Assembly: GCA_002373325.1 (NCBI GenBank)
Contig: DFKI01000159.1
Location: forward strand, 1 to 18,404
Source of the DNA: Treponema sp. UBA3649
GTDB lineage: Bacteria; Spirochaetota; Spirochaetia; Treponematales; Treponemataceae
Reading direction: 5' to 3'
Length of the DNA: 18,404 bases
Shown here in pieces: positions 1 through 7,108 of the stretch (position 1 is the first letter of the stretch; each line of letters opens with the position of its first letter). The position numbers were made by a program, and so were the translations under genes. The notes below the pieces were generated by a model, which did no database searches, was not told where the DNA came from, and saw only the letters and a list, made by a program, of their open reading frames with translations.

Positions 1-77
1 TTACAGACAAAGAAATTGAGTCTCTCCGCCACAGTGCAGACTGTCTCAAAGACGTTATTAAACAGGTTAATTTCTAA
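1..77 (+). CDS. 3' end of probable L-lactate/malate dehydrogenase (partial)
   Basis: The third forward frame is open from the window edge to a TAA at 75-77. It encodes about 24 residues beginning TDKEIESLRHSADCL and ending KQVNF. This looks like the last helix of the LDH/MDH family, whose C-terminus is usually of the type (L)S/T-x-E-E-I-x-x-(L/F)-x-x-S-A-x-x-L-K. The rest of the gene lies outside the window, so the assignment rests on this short tail. LDH fits better than MDH by wording, but the two cannot be separated here. The stop is followed after 16 nt by a terminator-like hairpin at 94-125. Confidence 0.5.
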   Translation, partial: TDKEIESLRHSADCLKDVIKQVNF

Positions 78-90
78 TAAACACGGAACT

Positions 91-125
91 GTCATTATCG
101 GGCTTGACCCGATAATCCCTTTTTT
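91..125 (+). terminator. Hairpin plus T-tract after the dehydrogenase gene; reverse-orientation repeat unit
   Basis: A perfect 9-bp stem (ATTATCGGG 94-102 with CCCGATAAT 108-116) closes a CTTGA loop and is followed by CCC and six T residues (117-125). This is a textbook Rho-independent terminator shape on the plus strand. The same sequence is a copy of the palindromic repeat family seen at 131-159 and 4772-4894, read in reverse orientation. Confidence 0.7.
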
Positions 126-130
126 ACATG

Positions 131-159
131 GAGATTGCCGTGTCAAGCACGGCAATGAC
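131..159 (+). repeat. Palindromic repeat unit A2, forward orientation
   Basis: ATTGCCGTG (134-142), loop TCAAG (143-147), CACGGCAAT (148-156), then GAC. It has the same outer frame as its neighbour at 91-118 read in reverse, (G)GATT - six stem bases - TCAAG - six complementary bases - AATGAC, but a different six-base stem. The two copies are head to head, separated by a T-run and ACATG. The same pair layout recurs at 4828-4894. Confidence 0.85.
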
Positions 160-315
160 ACACGACTGCAAGACACGGCAATGACACACGACTGCAAGTC
201 TCGGCTATGACACACGACTGCGACACTCGGCTATGATGCACGTCTTCAACACTCGGCTATGATGCACGACTGCGACACTCGGCTATGATGCACGTCTTCA
301 ACACTCGGCTATGAC
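160..315 (+). repeat. Six 26-bp tandem repeats (52-bp higher-order repeat in the last four)
   Basis: Six direct copies start at 160, 186, 212, 238, 264 and 290. The first copy is a nine-base spacer (ACACGACTG) plus CAAG, CACGGC and AATGAC, the 3' half of the preceding palindromic unit. Later copies drift to CTCGGCTATGA(C/T) and can no longer form the original stem. Copies 3 and 5 match each other, as do 4 and 6, so the last 104 bp are a duplicated 52-bp dimer. There are no variable spacers. The array ends 13 bp before the -35 box of the transporter promoter. Confidence 0.9.
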
Positions 316-328
316 AAAACATAAGCTC

Positions 329-357
329 TTGACATTAGTTTGAAATAAAACTATATT
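329..357 (+). promoter_or_regulatory. Promoter of the ABC transporter operon
   Basis: TTGACA (329-334), a 17-bp spacer and TATATT (352-357). The predicted start of transcription is near 364, leaving a leader of only about 13 nt that contains the GAGG ribosome-binding site (366-369). There is no room for a riboswitch between this promoter and the start codon. Confidence 0.85.
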
Positions 358-376
358 TATCTCACGAGGAAAAATT

Positions 377-1402
377 ATGAAAACACATTTCAAACTTATT
401 GCGGGACTCATTCTCGCGCACACACTGTTTTTTTCAGGATGCACAAAATCACCTTCAAAGCAAAAGGGGACATCCATCGCTGTCTTCGTCCCTGGCATAA
501 TGGCGGACTCACCCACTTACGCGAATCTTGCAAAAGGCGTGCAGGCCGGTGTTGATGAGTTTAACTCTCAGCTTGGCGAGGGAAAAGAAAAGGTTCAGCT
601 TTACATAATGGAAGCGGGAACAAATCAGGCGGAATGGGCAACAAAAATGACAGCCCTTGCTGCGGACGGTTCTTATGACGTAATCATCTCCTCCAATCCG
701 TCCATTCCGGAACTTGCGAACGAGCTTTCAAAAAAATTCAACAAGCAGCGTTTTGTAATCTTGGACGGAGCGCTTGAGGGAAATGAAAACATCGCATGTG
801 TGAGCTATGACCAAAGGGAACAGACCTACCTTTCAGGCTACATCTCAGGGCTCATGTCAAAGACACACAAAGTCGCCGTCATCTCCGCCCAGGACTATCC
901 GGTAATGAACAACATCCTTCATCCATATTATGCGCGGGGAGCATCCGATGCGGTTTCAGGAACCACATGCGAGTACAGGGTCGTCGGAAACTGGTATGAC
1001 GCATCCAAGGGAGCCGAGCTTGCGGATTCCCTTTACTCAGCCGGTGTGGACGTAATCATGCCGATTTGTGGCGGGGCATCCCAGGGGGTAATCTCATCCG
1101 CCGTGGAGCATGGAATCTTTCTCTCATACATTGACGAGAACTCTTTTCAAAAAGCACCAGGAACCGTCATCTCATCATGCGCGACAAAACAGGCGAAGGC
1201 ATCCAAAGAATGTACGCTGGATTTCTTGAACGGAAAAACCAAGTGGGGCACTACCCTCACGCTCGGACTGAAAGAGGGCTACATTGAGTTCATTCAAAAC
1301 GATCCGCTTTACGAAAGCACGGTCCCGGAAGAAATCAGGAACCAGATGAAATCTCTTGTTGATGCTCTTACCGACGGAACAAAAACCGTCCCAAGTTTAT
1401 AG
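377..1402 (+). CDS. BMP/PnrA-family substrate-binding lipoprotein of an ABC transporter
   Basis: This 341-residue lipoprotein binds the transported solute outside the inner membrane and passes it to the permeases encoded downstream. A lipoprotein signal peptide ends in the lipobox F19-S20-G21-C22, and Cys22 would be lipidated. The rest has the periplasmic-binding fold of the basic-membrane-protein family; phrases such as AVFVPGIMADSPTYANLAKG, GNWYDASKGAELADS and MPICGGASQGVI match it by eye. The family includes the treponemal purine-nucleoside receptor PnrA (TmpC) and the riboflavin receptor RfuA. The usual PnrA-type start motif (GxxDxSFN) is replaced by MADSPTY, so I lean to an RfuA-like protein but cannot settle the ligand. 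The start has GAGG seven bases upstream. The stop codon overlaps the ribosome-binding site of the ATPase gene. Confidence 0.85.
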   Translation: MKTHFKLIAGLILAHTLFFSGCTKSPSKQKGTSIAVFVPGIMADSPTYANLAKGVQAGVDEFNSQLGEGKEKVQLYIMEAGTNQAEWATKMTALAADGSYDVIISSNPSIPELANELSKKFNKQRFVILDGALEGNENIACVSYDQREQTYLSGYISGLMSKTHKVAVISAQDYPVMNNILHPYYARGASDAVSGTTCEYRVVGNWYDASKGAELADSLYSAGVDVIMPICGGASQGVISSAVEHGIFLSYIDENSFQKAPGTVISSCATKQAKASKECTLDFLNGKTKWGTTLTLGLKEGYIEFIQNDPLYESTVPEEIRNQMKSLVDALTDGTKTVPSL

Positions 1403-1410
1403 GAGAAAAA

Positions 1411-2916
1411 ATGAATCTGGAGCTTTCAGGCATTTGCAAGGGATACGGAAAAAAATCCGTGCTGGAAAATATTTCGCTCAAGTTTGAGGATGGAAAAATC
1501 CATGCCCTGCTCGGAGAAAACGGCGCGGGAAAATCAACTCTTGCAAAAATCATTTCAGGCCGGGAGCAACCAGATTCAGGCTCCATAATTCTGGACGGAA
1601 AAAAAATCACGATTTCAAATCCCTCCGTCGCATTGCAAAACGGAATTGCGGAAGTACAGCAGCGTCCCTTGCTTTCCCCGTCACTTAGCGCCAAAGAAAA
1701 TCTTTTTCTCTCAGAATTCAATTTTTCAAGGGACACAAAAAAATCAGGACATAAAAAAATTTTTTCATTTGTACCCTCTCACATTCCCGATGACATTCTC
1801 ATGCTTCAAAAAAAATGGGCTCCTGATTTGAACCTTAGCTCGCAGGTAAAAAACATGGGCGGAAACGGGCGCTTTTATCTTTCGCTGATTGCATCCCTTT
1901 TGAAATCCCCGTGTTTTTTAATTTTGGACGAGCCTTCCGCATTTTTGGATTTGACAGAACGCAGACAACTTTTTGAAAATCTCCGCGAATTTGTTTCAGA
2001 GAAAAAAGGCAGGTCCATTATTCTAATCACTCACAACCGAGCCGAGGCCCTTCACTACGCCGACACAATCACCGTGCTGAAAGACGGAAAAATCTCCGCG
2101 CGACTTGAGTCCCAGAATGAGTTCAAAAATTTTTCCTTTGGCGAATTAAATGGAGCAGGCATATCATCTGAAACGAACGGTGGAAAAATCACGGAGGAAA
2201 ATAATGACTCGCTTTGTTTTTCAATCATTCATGGAAATTGCAGACCGCACGACAGCGCAGCACTTCTTGATGCGAGTTTTGAAGTTCACTACGGACAAAT
2301 CACGGCGGTAACTGGAATCAAAGAGGCAGCAATGGACACGCTCGAAAATCTTGTGACGGGCATTGGAATTTCAGGCGCAAGAGGAAGCGTCGTTTTTAAG
2401 GAAAAAAAATCAAGCCCCGTGAAAATGGATTTGAAAAAAGGACAGTACGGAATTTCGTTTCTCAGGAAACACAATGCGGCAATCATACCGTCGGACAAAA
2501 CATTCAGGGCATCAAATCCGAAACTCACAGTGGAGCAAATGCTTTCCACAAACAGAACCCCAAGAATGAAACGCAATGAAAGACAAGCTGCCATGAAAAA
2601 AATAATTGATGAGGCAGGAATCAAAGCTGAGCCCGGCGACTTATGCTCAAGCCTGAGCGGTGGCATGTTGCAGCGACTTGTGCTTTCACGTGAGCTTTCC
2701 CTAAATCCGGATTTTATAATTTTCTGCAATCCCATGCAGGCGCTCGATGTTGAGTCACAGGGAAAACTTGCGTCAAAAATTCTTTCGCTTTCCAAAGAGG
2801 GAAAAGCCGTGCTGATTGTTGGTGCGGAAGATTTCCCGCTTTCACTTTGCCATGAAGTCTATTCGCTTAACGGCGGAACAACCGAGCTTTCTTTCAAAAA
2901 GGGAGGCGCCAAATGA
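1411..2916 (+). CDS. Double-domain ABC transporter ATPase (RbsA/YufO type)
   Basis: Two fused nucleotide-binding domains (501 residues) power the transporter from the cytoplasm. Domain 1 has an intact Walker A (GENGAGKST, residues 35-43), a Walker B with catalytic Glu (LILDEPSAFLD, about 170) and an H-loop (ILITH, about 206), but its signature is degenerate (MGGNGRFYLS in place of LSGGQ). Domain 2 shows the opposite: a clear LSGG signature near 415, no recognisable Walker A (TGIKEAAMDTL), and a Walker B whose Glu is replaced (IIFCNPMQALD). A composite ATP site from Walker A/B of domain 1 and LSGG of domain 2 should work, while the other is probably dead. This asymmetry is common in the BMP-transporter subfamily. 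The AGGAGA ribosome-binding site spans the upstream stop codon, and the gene ends in a four-base ATGA overlap with the first permease. Confidence 0.92.
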   Translation: MNLELSGICKGYGKKSVLENISLKFEDGKIHALLGENGAGKSTLAKIISGREQPDSGSIILDGKKITISNPSVALQNGIAEVQQRPLLSPSLSAKENLFLSEFNFSRDTKKSGHKKIFSFVPSHIPDDILMLQKKWAPDLNLSSQVKNMGGNGRFYLSLIASLLKSPCFLILDEPSAFLDLTERRQLFENLREFVSEKKGRSIILITHNRAEALHYADTITVLKDGKISARLESQNEFKNFSFGELNGAGISSETNGGKITEENNDSLCFSIIHGNCRPHDSAALLDASFEVHYGQITAVTGIKEAAMDTLENLVTGIGISGARGSVVFKEKKSSPVKMDLKKGQYGISFLRKHNAAIIPSDKTFRASNPKLTVEQMLSTNRTPRMKRNERQAAMKKIIDEAGIKAEPGDLCSSLSGGMLQRLVLSRELSLNPDFIIFCNPMQALDVESQGKLASKILSLSKEGKAVLIVGAEDFPLSLCHEVYSLNGGTTELSFKKGGAK

Positions 2917-3932
2917 AAAGATTTTTTTACTCCATTCTTCCTTTTATTGCGGGGACGGCACTTTGCGTAGTCATCATTTCTCTTTTCGCATCGGATCCGT
3001 CAGACTCACTCAGGATTCTTTTTACCGGAACTTTTACGAGCACATATTATTTCGGTTCCATGCTGAACACGGCATCCTTTCTGATGATTGCAGGAGCCGG
3101 AGCTGCGTTTTCCATCCGCGGCGGCAACATGAACTTGGGCGGCGAAGGACAAGTCTACCTGGGTGGATTTCTTGCAGGACTCATACTTTCAAAATCATGG
3201 GTCATTCCGTCTTTCGTACAATTCTCGCTTGCAATTCTACTCTGCGCGGCATCGGGAATCATCGCGGCATCGGTTTCGGCATTGCTCAAAGAAATCCGGG
3301 AGGCGGAGGTTTTGCTCACAAGTTTTCTTTTAAGCGCGGCCCTCATTCCCATAATCGACTCTTGCATAACATCAATCAACGGAAAGTCGGGACAAAATCT
3401 TCTTGCGCTTCCCTACATAAAAGATGAGTTTTGCATGAAACAGATTTTACCTCCGTCAACACTCAACATGAGTTTTTTCATTGCCATCTTGATTTGCATC
3501 CTGCTTTGGTTCATCCTTGAAAAAACATCCTCGGGCCAAAAAATCGCAATCTGGGGAAAAGCTCCTCTCTTCGCACTTTACTCAGGATATTCATCAACAG
3601 CAAATTCATTTTCCACGCTTGCGGTCTCAGGAGCTCTCCACGCGCTCACCGGATTTTTTGCAGTATGCGGAACTTACTTCACATGCCACAAGGGATTTTA
3701 TGTCGGCATGGGATGGAACGCACTGAGCACAGCACTCATCGCACGCTCAAATCCAATCCTGGTCATTCCGGCTTCCATCGCTCTTTCTTGGCTCTACACA
3801 TCCGCGGACAGAATCGGCCTCACGCAGGGATTCGCATTTGACATAAGCGCCATCCTGCAGGGATTTATCCTTTTTGCAATATCCGTTCCCATTGTAATCC
3901 GCTCCGTAAAAAAATCAGGAGGCAAAAAATGA
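2913..3932 (+). CDS. ABC transporter permease 1 (BPD_transp_2 family)
   Basis: A 339-residue integral inner-membrane protein with many hydrophobic segments, starting with a membrane helix at about residues 5-26. The conserved family stretch reads GGNMNLGGEGQVYLGGF (about 70-86), as in YufP and RfuC-type permeases of BMP-dependent transporters for nucleosides, riboflavin and related compounds. It starts inside the ATPase stop (ATGA overlap) and ends the same way into the second permease, so translation is coupled and the subunits are likely made in equal amounts. It should pair with the next gene product as a heterodimeric channel. Confidence 0.9.
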   Translation: MKRFFYSILPFIAGTALCVVIISLFASDPSDSLRILFTGTFTSTYYFGSMLNTASFLMIAGAGAAFSIRGGNMNLGGEGQVYLGGFLAGLILSKSWVIPSFVQFSLAILLCAASGIIAASVSALLKEIREAEVLLTSFLLSAALIPIIDSCITSINGKSGQNLLALPYIKDEFCMKQILPPSTLNMSFFIAILICILLWFILEKTSSGQKIAIWGKAPLFALYSGYSSTANSFSTLAVSGALHALTGFFAVCGTYFTCHKGFYVGMGWNALSTALIARSNPILVIPASIALSWLYTSADRIGLTQGFAFDISAILQGFILFAISVPIVIRSVKKSGGKK

Positions 3933-4768
3933 ACGCGGCTTTTTCAATCCTTTCGATCATGGCTCCTCTTTTGCTTTTGACCCTCGGCGCACTCATCAGC
4001 GAATACGGCGGACGGCTCGCGATGTTCATGGAGCACATCATAAATTTCTCGGCCTTTCTCTGCTACACATTTTCACTTCTTACAGGCTCGGTCGTGTCAG
4101 GAGTTTTTCTTTCCCTGATTGTCTCAACACTTTCGGTATTTTTTCTGGAGCAGATTTCATCAAGGCTCAAGGCAAACATGTTTCTCGTCTCCCTTTCCAT
4201 GAACCTTTTGTTTCAAGCTTCATCCACATTTCTTTCCGTATTGATTTTTAAAACACGCGGCGTACTTTACTCAGCGGATTTTTCATTTCCGGCAGTGCAC
4301 GCAAAAATCATCACGACAATTTTTTGCATCCTCTTTTCTTTGCTGCTGATTTTTATTTTGAAAAAAACATCGCTCGGATTGTGCCTCAGAATCTGCGGCT
4401 CGGATTCGGAAGTGCTTCGTTCACAGGGAATGAGTCCTGAAAAATTCAAGAGTCTCTCCTGGGTGATTGCTTCCCTCGCGGCATCTTTTTGCGGGTGTAC
4501 ATATTGCATCAGGCTCTCGTCTTTTGTTCCGGGCATGTCGGGCGGAAGGGGATGGACGGCACTTGCGGCAGTTTTTTTAGGCAGAAAGCATCCGTCGCTT
4601 GCGGTTGTGGCGGCAGGAGTTTTTGCGGTCTCGGAATATTGCAGCTCGAACATCCAGAACATCGCAATCTTCGCGAACATCCCGTCGTCCATTTTGCTCG
4701 CGCTCCCCTATCTAGTCTCGCTCATTTTGATTTTGATTGTGCCGCAAAAGAAATCTAAATCCTTTTAA
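3929..4768 (+). CDS. ABC transporter permease 2 (BPD_transp_2 family)
   Basis: A 279-residue hydrophobic permease, shorter than its partner, of the YufQ/RfuD type. Typical features are the N-terminal GALISEYGGRLAMFMEHIIN stretch, where the family commonly has TP-x-L-(Y/L)-A-x-L-G-E-x-x-x-E-(R/K)-x-G-x-x-N-(I/L)-x-x-(E/G)-G, and the C-terminal SGGRGWTALAAVFLGRKHP. It is the last gene of the operon. Its TAA stop abuts the A-tract that, read on the other strand, is the T-tract of a terminator hairpin for the convergent TPR operon. Confidence 0.9.
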   Translation: MNAAFSILSIMAPLLLLTLGALISEYGGRLAMFMEHIINFSAFLCYTFSLLTGSVVSGVFLSLIVSTLSVFFLEQISSRLKANMFLVSLSMNLLFQASSTFLSVLIFKTRGVLYSADFSFPAVHAKIITTIFCILFSLLLIFILKKTSLGLCLRICGSDSEVLRSQGMSPEKFKSLSWVIASLAASFCGCTYCIRLSSFVPGMSGGRGWTALAAVFLGRKHPSLAVVAAGVFAVSEYCSSNIQNIAIFANIPSSILLALPYLVSLILILIVPQKKSKSF

Positions 4769-4800
4769 AAAGGGATTGTCGGATCAAGTCCGACAATGAC
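4767..4800 (-). terminator. Repeat unit B1; terminator of the long minus-strand operon
   Basis: The stem ATTGTCGGA (4775-4783) pairs with TCCGACAAT (4789-4797) around TCAAG. Read on the minus strand, the hairpin is followed by CCCTTTTT (complement of 4767-4774), a good intrinsic terminator for the TPR gene transcript. It is also a full copy of the palindromic repeat family. Confidence 0.7.
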
Positions 4801-4827
4801 AAGAAATCAAGTCCGACTTGGAACCGT
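4801..4827 (+). repeat. Partial (3'-half) repeat between units B1 and B2
   Basis: The bases AAGAAATCAAGTCCGAC directly after unit B1 repeat the loop and right arm of that unit (TCAAG-TCCGAC) after a short spacer. A near copy follows unit B3 at 4895-4917, and the 26-bp array at 160-315 follows unit A2 in the same way. Confidence 0.6.
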
Positions 4828-4860
4828 GTCATTCCCGCGCCACGACGCGGGAATCCCTTT
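4828..4860 (+). terminator. Repeat unit B2, reverse orientation; probable terminator of the ABC operon
   Basis: ATTCCCGCG (4831-4839) pairs with CGCGGGAAT (4846-4854) around a six-base loop, followed by CCCTTT (4855-4860). The GC-rich stem is strong but the T-tract is short, so termination is plausible rather than certain. The layout, reverse unit then CCC-T-run-ACAT then forward unit, is the same as at 91-159. Confidence 0.55.
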
Positions 4861-4867
4861 ACATAGA

Positions 4868-4917
4868 GATTGTCGGATCAAGTCCGACAATGACAGGAAA
4901 TCAAGTCCGGCGATGAC
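4868..4917 (+). repeat. Repeat unit B3 with a trailing half-unit
   Basis: ATTGTCGGA (4869-4877), TCAAG, TCCGACAAT (4883-4891) and GAC make a full unit identical in stem to B1. It is followed at 4895-4917 by a spacer and TCAAGTCCGGCGATGAC, a slightly changed copy of the right half. Confidence 0.8.
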
Positions 4918-4940
4918 GGAGGCAAATACGATTCACCGTG

Positions 4941-7070
4941 CTAGTTGATTGAATGGATCATCGTGATGAGGGATGAGTCTCTGTGGGGAGCCTTCATGTC
5001 CTCTTTGATTGAATCCTTTTCTGCTTTGGCGGCGGATGCTGTGGCCGGGGTTCCCTTTGCGTCGGCGGCAGGTCTTGTGTCGGTTACGGCATTTCCCGCG
5101 GCTGATGATGTGTCGGCAAGCTGTATCAAAATCAGGTTGTCGCCTACGTTCAGATTGTCGTAGAATCCCCTTTTCTTGTAGTTTCCCTCGCAGATTTCCT
5201 CGTCCACCTTCGTCACCGTGAAAGTACCGAGTATGTCGCTCTCGTTATAGTAAACTCCGGCACCTGTGTCAGCGGTAATCACCTTGTCCTTTTTCACCAC
5301 GTCAAAGACGGCTCCCTTCACGATTCCGTCGCTCTTTCCAAGGTCAGCCATGACGAGACTTGCGGAGTTGTAGAGAACCTTGCCGCGGATCGGGAGGATG
5401 TCGAGAACTGCCTGGCGCAATCTTCTGGTGGAGCGGGCCACACGGTCATTTCCGGTGCGGTACACTTTGATGTCGGTCGTCTTAGTTCCGGTCCTTGCAG
5501 AATACATCGATGCGTTGAGGGAGAAGGAGCGGTCGGTCTCATCCACGGAGATAATCAGGAAGTAGTCGCGGCCTGTAGTGCGAGCCAAGCGATATGCCTC
5601 GGCGAATCCCTCTACACCGTCGGATTTTACGTCAACCGTAGTCACGGCCACACCGTTGAAAAGATCGCGGACCGCATTTGCCACAATCTCCTCAGCGTCG
5701 GAATGGATCAGCTGAACCGGTGCTCTCTGGAAATAAACCCCCAGCTTCCATCTTGACTTGTCCAGATAGAAGGGATCCAAATTATATTTATGCGCGAGAT
5801 TGTTCCTGAGCATACTCTCAAGACCCTCGATCGTGTCGTCATTTTTCCTGAGCTGGGCAGATTTTTTCTCCGTGCTCTTTTTCACAGGATACGAAGAATT
5901 GTCCCTTATGAACTTGAGCTGATGGAGGTAAAGCTCGTTGAATCCGTCTCTCTGGAGCATATTGGCAAAAGACTGTCTTGCGTTTGAGTTGAGCGGGTCA
6001 ATTGAAAGAGCCCTCTGATATTCGTAACGCTCGCTCGGTCCGTCATAGGCACGCTTAAAATCCGTCGCCTTTGAAACATGGAATTTTGCCCATCCGGGTC
6101 TTCTCGGATCCTCAATGTCAAGGGTGTCGTTCACAAGCTGCTCAAGGGCAAGACGCATTATCTCATCAAGCGGATCGATTGAAAGACCTGTGTTGAAAGT
6201 CTCAATGGCATCCTCGTACTGACCAAGCCTTTCCTCCGAAAGTCCCTTAACGTACCACGCCACCGGAAGATTTCTGTTTCGACCGATGCGGAAATCACAG
6301 ATGTCAATCACCTCCGCATACCGTCCCTGGGAAAAAAGGATATCCGCAAGAAGCTCATAGGCCTTGTCATAATCACCCTTAATCTGCACGGCACTCCTTG
6401 CCCTCTTTTCCGCCACCTTGATGTCACCGCGTTTCGCCGCAAGATAGGAAGCCAAATAATGAACCTCCGCCTCTCCGCTGTGATACTCAAGGGCCTGGTT
6501 CACGTATCTTTCCGCCGCAGCATCGTTTCCCTGATCCGCCGCGACAAGTGCCAGACTCAAAAGTGCCTTGCGGTTGGTCGTGTCCCTTTTCAATGCGTCC
6601 GTATATCTTTTTTCAGCCGATGAGGTCTTTCCGCTGTAAAGGTCAATCTCTGCAAGTCCGAACCGTGCGTTCACGTCGTTGGGGTACTTTGCAAGGACAC
6701 CGTTGAAGACAATCCTCGCCTCCTCAATCTTCCCGAGTGAAATAAGCGACATTCCCTTCAGGTTCTGAATCTCGCTCAGGTTCCGGGAATACTTTTCGGC
6801 TGTATCCGCGTATTTTACGGCAAGGTCGTATTCGCCAAGATGGAAGGTGCAGAGAGCCAGATTGTACCAGGCATCCCCATACTGCGGATTTATCTGAAGG
6901 GCTTCCCTGTACGACTCTATGGCCGAATAATAGTCTTCCCTCTGCTGAAACTGATAGGCCCTGTTGTAAAGCGAAAGTGCCGTCTTTGACTCTGCCGCGG
7001 CTGAAAATGTCATGCACAATGCCATGCACAGGGAAAGTGTCAAGGTCAAAAACTGCCTGAGTTTTTTCAT
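4941..7070 (-). CDS. Exported TPR-repeat protein, function unknown
   Basis: The 709-residue product begins with a signal peptide (MKKLRQFLTL to about Ala26). I chose this ATG rather than the in-frame one 42 nt upstream at 7112 because it is preceded by GGAGG at good spacing and starts the signal sequence directly; the upstream ATG overlaps the previous stop as ATGA and cannot be fully excluded. Residues about 28-310 hold tandem tetratricopeptide repeats (for example YYSAIESYREALQINPQYGD and NLPVAWYVKGL), which bind proteins. The C-terminal part (about 440-660) is not TPR. Its phrases LGKSDGIVKGAVFDV and NLNVGDNLILIQ recall beta-rich C-terminal domains of exported proteins such as FlgT or CsgG relatives, but that link is weak. 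It ends in a disordered Ala/Lys tail. It is the last gene of the long operon, and the likely location is the periplasm. Confidence 0.85.
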   Translation of the reverse strand: MKKLRQFLTLTLSLCMALCMTFSAAAESKTALSLYNRAYQFQQREDYYSAIESYREALQINPQYGDAWYNLALCTFHLGEYDLAVKYADTAEKYSRNLSEIQNLKGMSLISLGKIEEARIVFNGVLAKYPNDVNARFGLAEIDLYSGKTSSAEKRYTDALKRDTTNRKALLSLALVAADQGNDAAAERYVNQALEYHSGEAEVHYLASYLAAKRGDIKVAEKRARSAVQIKGDYDKAYELLADILFSQGRYAEVIDICDFRIGRNRNLPVAWYVKGLSEERLGQYEDAIETFNTGLSIDPLDEIMRLALEQLVNDTLDIEDPRRPGWAKFHVSKATDFKRAYDGPSERYEYQRALSIDPLNSNARQSFANMLQRDGFNELYLHQLKFIRDNSSYPVKKSTEKKSAQLRKNDDTIEGLESMLRNNLAHKYNLDPFYLDKSRWKLGVYFQRAPVQLIHSDAEEIVANAVRDLFNGVAVTTVDVKSDGVEGFAEAYRLARTTGRDYFLIISVDETDRSFSLNASMYSARTGTKTTDIKVYRTGNDRVARSTRRLRQAVLDILPIRGKVLYNSASLVMADLGKSDGIVKGAVFDVVKKDKVITADTGAGVYYNESDILGTFTVTKVDEEICEGNYKKRGFYDNLNVGDNLILIQLADTSSAAGNAVTDTRPAADAKGTPATASAAKAEKDSIKEDMKAPHRDSSLITMIHSIN

Positions 7071-7108
7071 ATTTTCCTCCCAAAAAAATATCCCACTGAA
7101 AAACGGGG

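Noticed and set aside
16..210. Plus-strand frame of 64 codons at the window start
   Set aside because: It runs through the dehydrogenase tail in another frame and into the repeat array, and has no ribosome-binding site.
160..315. Possible CRISPR array (regular short repeats)
   Set aside because: Copies are contiguous 26-bp direct repeats with no variable spacers and no cas genes nearby; they derive from the adjacent palindromic unit.
2816..3427. 203-codon plus-strand frame
   Set aside because: It overlaps the ATPase and permease genes in another frame, and its Arg/His/Ser/Phe-rich composition is typical of an out-of-frame reading.
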